Shown here one piece after another: positions 62,866 through 64,000 of a stretch of 64,000 nt of DNA. Each line of letters opens with the position of its first letter. Position 1 is the first letter of the stretch. This stretch comes from Phycisphaerales bacterium (GTDB lineage: Bacteria; Planctomycetota; Phycisphaerae; UBA1845; UTPLA1), in contig JAKSDK010001806.1 of assembly GCA_022360095.1 (NCBI GenBank), positions 1 to 64,000 on the forward strand, in the 5' to 3' direction. A program made the position numbers and the translations under genes. The notes beneath the pieces were generated by a model. That model had not been told where the DNA came from and searched no databases. It worked only from the letters and a program-made list of their open reading frames with translations.

Positions 62866-64000
62866 TCATCCATCCCCCGATTGTCCGGCCGCCACGATGG
62901 CGTCGGCGACCTTTTCAAGATACGCCGCAGGCGGGGGTTCGATCTCCGTTTTCTCATACGGGCAGCCCAGCGGAAATGACCAATGCCTGTTCACGCAAAA
63001 TTGACAGGAGCCTTCAGTACGAGTGAGAAAGCCGGACTTGCCATCAGCAGGAGCCGTGTAGCTGAGCGTTCCATTGTCGTACAAGTCCTCGAGAACTTTG
63101 GCCATGTCCTTGTGCGGGTTGTAATATGTGCGCAGCAATGTCGGCAGCGCATCTGTGTACGTGTTTTCCAGCGTGCTGAAGACGCCTGCCGCATCGCTGT
63201 CAATGCGAATCGCGAGGTATTCCCCCTTTGACGGCGGCTCGACGACTTTCAGGCGTGGATCGGTTTTCAGAAATTTTGCGCATGCCGGATACGCTTTTTG
63301 CACATCATGCCATGCTTCTCCACTCATCCGGAACTGCGGCATGAAGTTGGTTTTGTAGGAGAAGTGCGGCGTGGCGACGAGACGCGTGGACACGCTGTAT
63401 TTGAGCCCGTCGATGGTCGTCTCGAATTCGAATCGGCAGGGGCGTTCCGGATCGGTGGTCTCGTGCAGCAGCGTGAAAGCCCCGTCGACGGGATGCCGTG
63501 AAACCGGCGGGTCGCGCTTGATGAGCGCGCCGAACGCGTCGTTAAACATGTTCCAGGAAGCCTCGCCAACCAGATACAGTACGGCCGGCCGCGTTTGGAC
63601 AAACTGTTTCATGGCCCACGCGTTCTTCCGCACGCAGTTGTCGATGACGGCCAACTCGCTCTTCTCGCCGCCGAGGAATGATGGTTTCCAATGAGGCGAC
63701 GCACAGGCCACCATATCGAGTTGGCAGACGTCTTCACCGATCCGCAGGTTTGCATCAGCGTGCCCTCTGCCGCGGAGCAGTTCCTGAAATCGGTCCAGAG
63801 TCGGGACGAATTGTTCGTAGTAGCCGATCTGCTGTTGATACACCTCAACCGCCTCGCCGGCCGGAACATCCAACCGCGCCGCCAGCACGTCTCCGGCTGC
63901 GAACCGATTGCCCGGCGGATAGTGGTCGAACAGCAAAACGTACCGCGGCTCGTTCAACTTCCATTGGACCGGGATCTTCGTCGTTTTTGCGTCTCCATCA
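62866..64000 (-). CDS. Unknown protein, 5' end outside the window
   Basis: At least 378 codons. The frame stays open past a TTG at 63957 to the edge of the window, and the extension (KTTKIPVQWKLNEPRYVLL) reads as real protein, so the gene is partial at its N-terminus. No family is recognised. Cys residues in EGSCQFCVNRHWSFPLGCPY near the end could bind a metal or iron-sulfur cluster. Other segments are WSFPLGCP, YEQFVPTLDRFQELL and MPQFRMSGEAWHDVQKAYPA. It is the first visible gene of the operon with the ferritin-like protein. Confidence 0.65.
   Translation of the reverse strand, partial: DGDAKTTKIPVQWKLNEPRYVLLFDHYPPGNRFAAGDVLAARLDVPAGEAVEVYQQQIGYYEQFVPTLDRFQELLRGRGHADANLRIGEDVCQLDMVACASPHWKPSFLGGEKSELAVIDNCVRKNAWAMKQFVQTRPAVLYLVGEASWNMFNDAFGALIKRDPPVSRHPVDGAFTLLHETTDPERPCRFEFETTIDGLKYSVSTRLVATPHFSYKTNFMPQFRMSGEAWHDVQKAYPACAKFLKTDPRLKVVEPPSKGEYLAIRIDSDAAGVFSTLENTYTDALPTLLRTYYNPHKDMAKVLEDLYDNGTLSYTAPADGKSGFLTRTEGSCQFCVNRHWSFPLGCPYEKTEIEPPPAAYLEKVADAIVAAGQSGDG

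Noticed and set aside
1..64000. CRISPR array, rRNA, tRNA or complete insertion sequence
   Set aside because: No regularly spaced direct repeats, no rRNA-like stretches, no cloverleaf and no transposase motif were seen.

Overview
The window most likely comes from a planctomycete (Planctomycetota, probably a Phycisphaerae-like lineage). This is inferred from gene content, not from a marker gene: no rRNA or tRNA was found. The supporting signs are three ECF sigma factor / TPR-kinase sets, many large secreted proteins ending in dockerin-like EF-hand pairs, a small Cys-rich module that recurs in several unrelated proteins, DCNxNGxPDxCD calcium-binding repeats, a giant RHS protein and a TIGR03790-type protein. 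There are few housekeeping genes. Most coding capacity goes to exported proteins and their likely regulators.

Layout. 1-4700 is an accessory region: an XRE-type regulator with a poly-lysine tail, an ImmA/IrrE + DUF4411 pair that looks like a toxin-antitoxin module, an FMN azoreductase, a gene remnant and copies of a dispersed repeat (B). 4700-16430 holds secreted proteins, all on the plus strand apart from an AraC regulator and an SRPBCC protein: two beta-helix proteins, a small Cys-module protein, a small lipoprotein, a trypsin-like protease with a P-domain and a metzincin protease. 16470-21205 holds a lipoprotein hydrolase and a universal stress protein coupled to a P-type cation ATPase. 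21580-27735 is a 1785-residue RHS/FG-GAP protein followed by an unknown gene that could be its immunity partner. 27958-31138 is an ECF sigma-kinase operon next to a VWA/dockerin protein. 33267-36200 is a coupled nitronate monooxygenase and flavoprotein. 36599-42347 is a second sigma-kinase operon flanked by two dockerin-tailed proteins. 42631-52902 holds a 1241-residue metalloprotease, a third ECF factor, a degenerate paralogue of the serine protease and a third kinase. 52997-60608 holds a TIGR03790-like protein, a second metzincin paralogue and a protein made only of Cys modules. 60820-64000 is an operon with a VioB-type ferritin-like protein and two unknown proteins, the last running off the window.

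How the parts may fit together. The kinases are predicted to be membrane receptors with cytoplasmic kinase domains and exported TPR arrays. One carries a zinc anti-sigma-like motif at its N-terminus, and two sit in operons with ECF factors. The secreted proteases, propellers and beta-helix proteins lie among these signalling genes and share tail modules. The region therefore reads as a surface or secretome island with its own regulators. Three families of short dispersed repeats (A, B and C) run through the spacers, and two copies have been captured into the 3' ends of genes.

Start codons were chosen by ribosome binding site and signal peptide where these were visible. Family names rest on motifs read by eye, without database searches.
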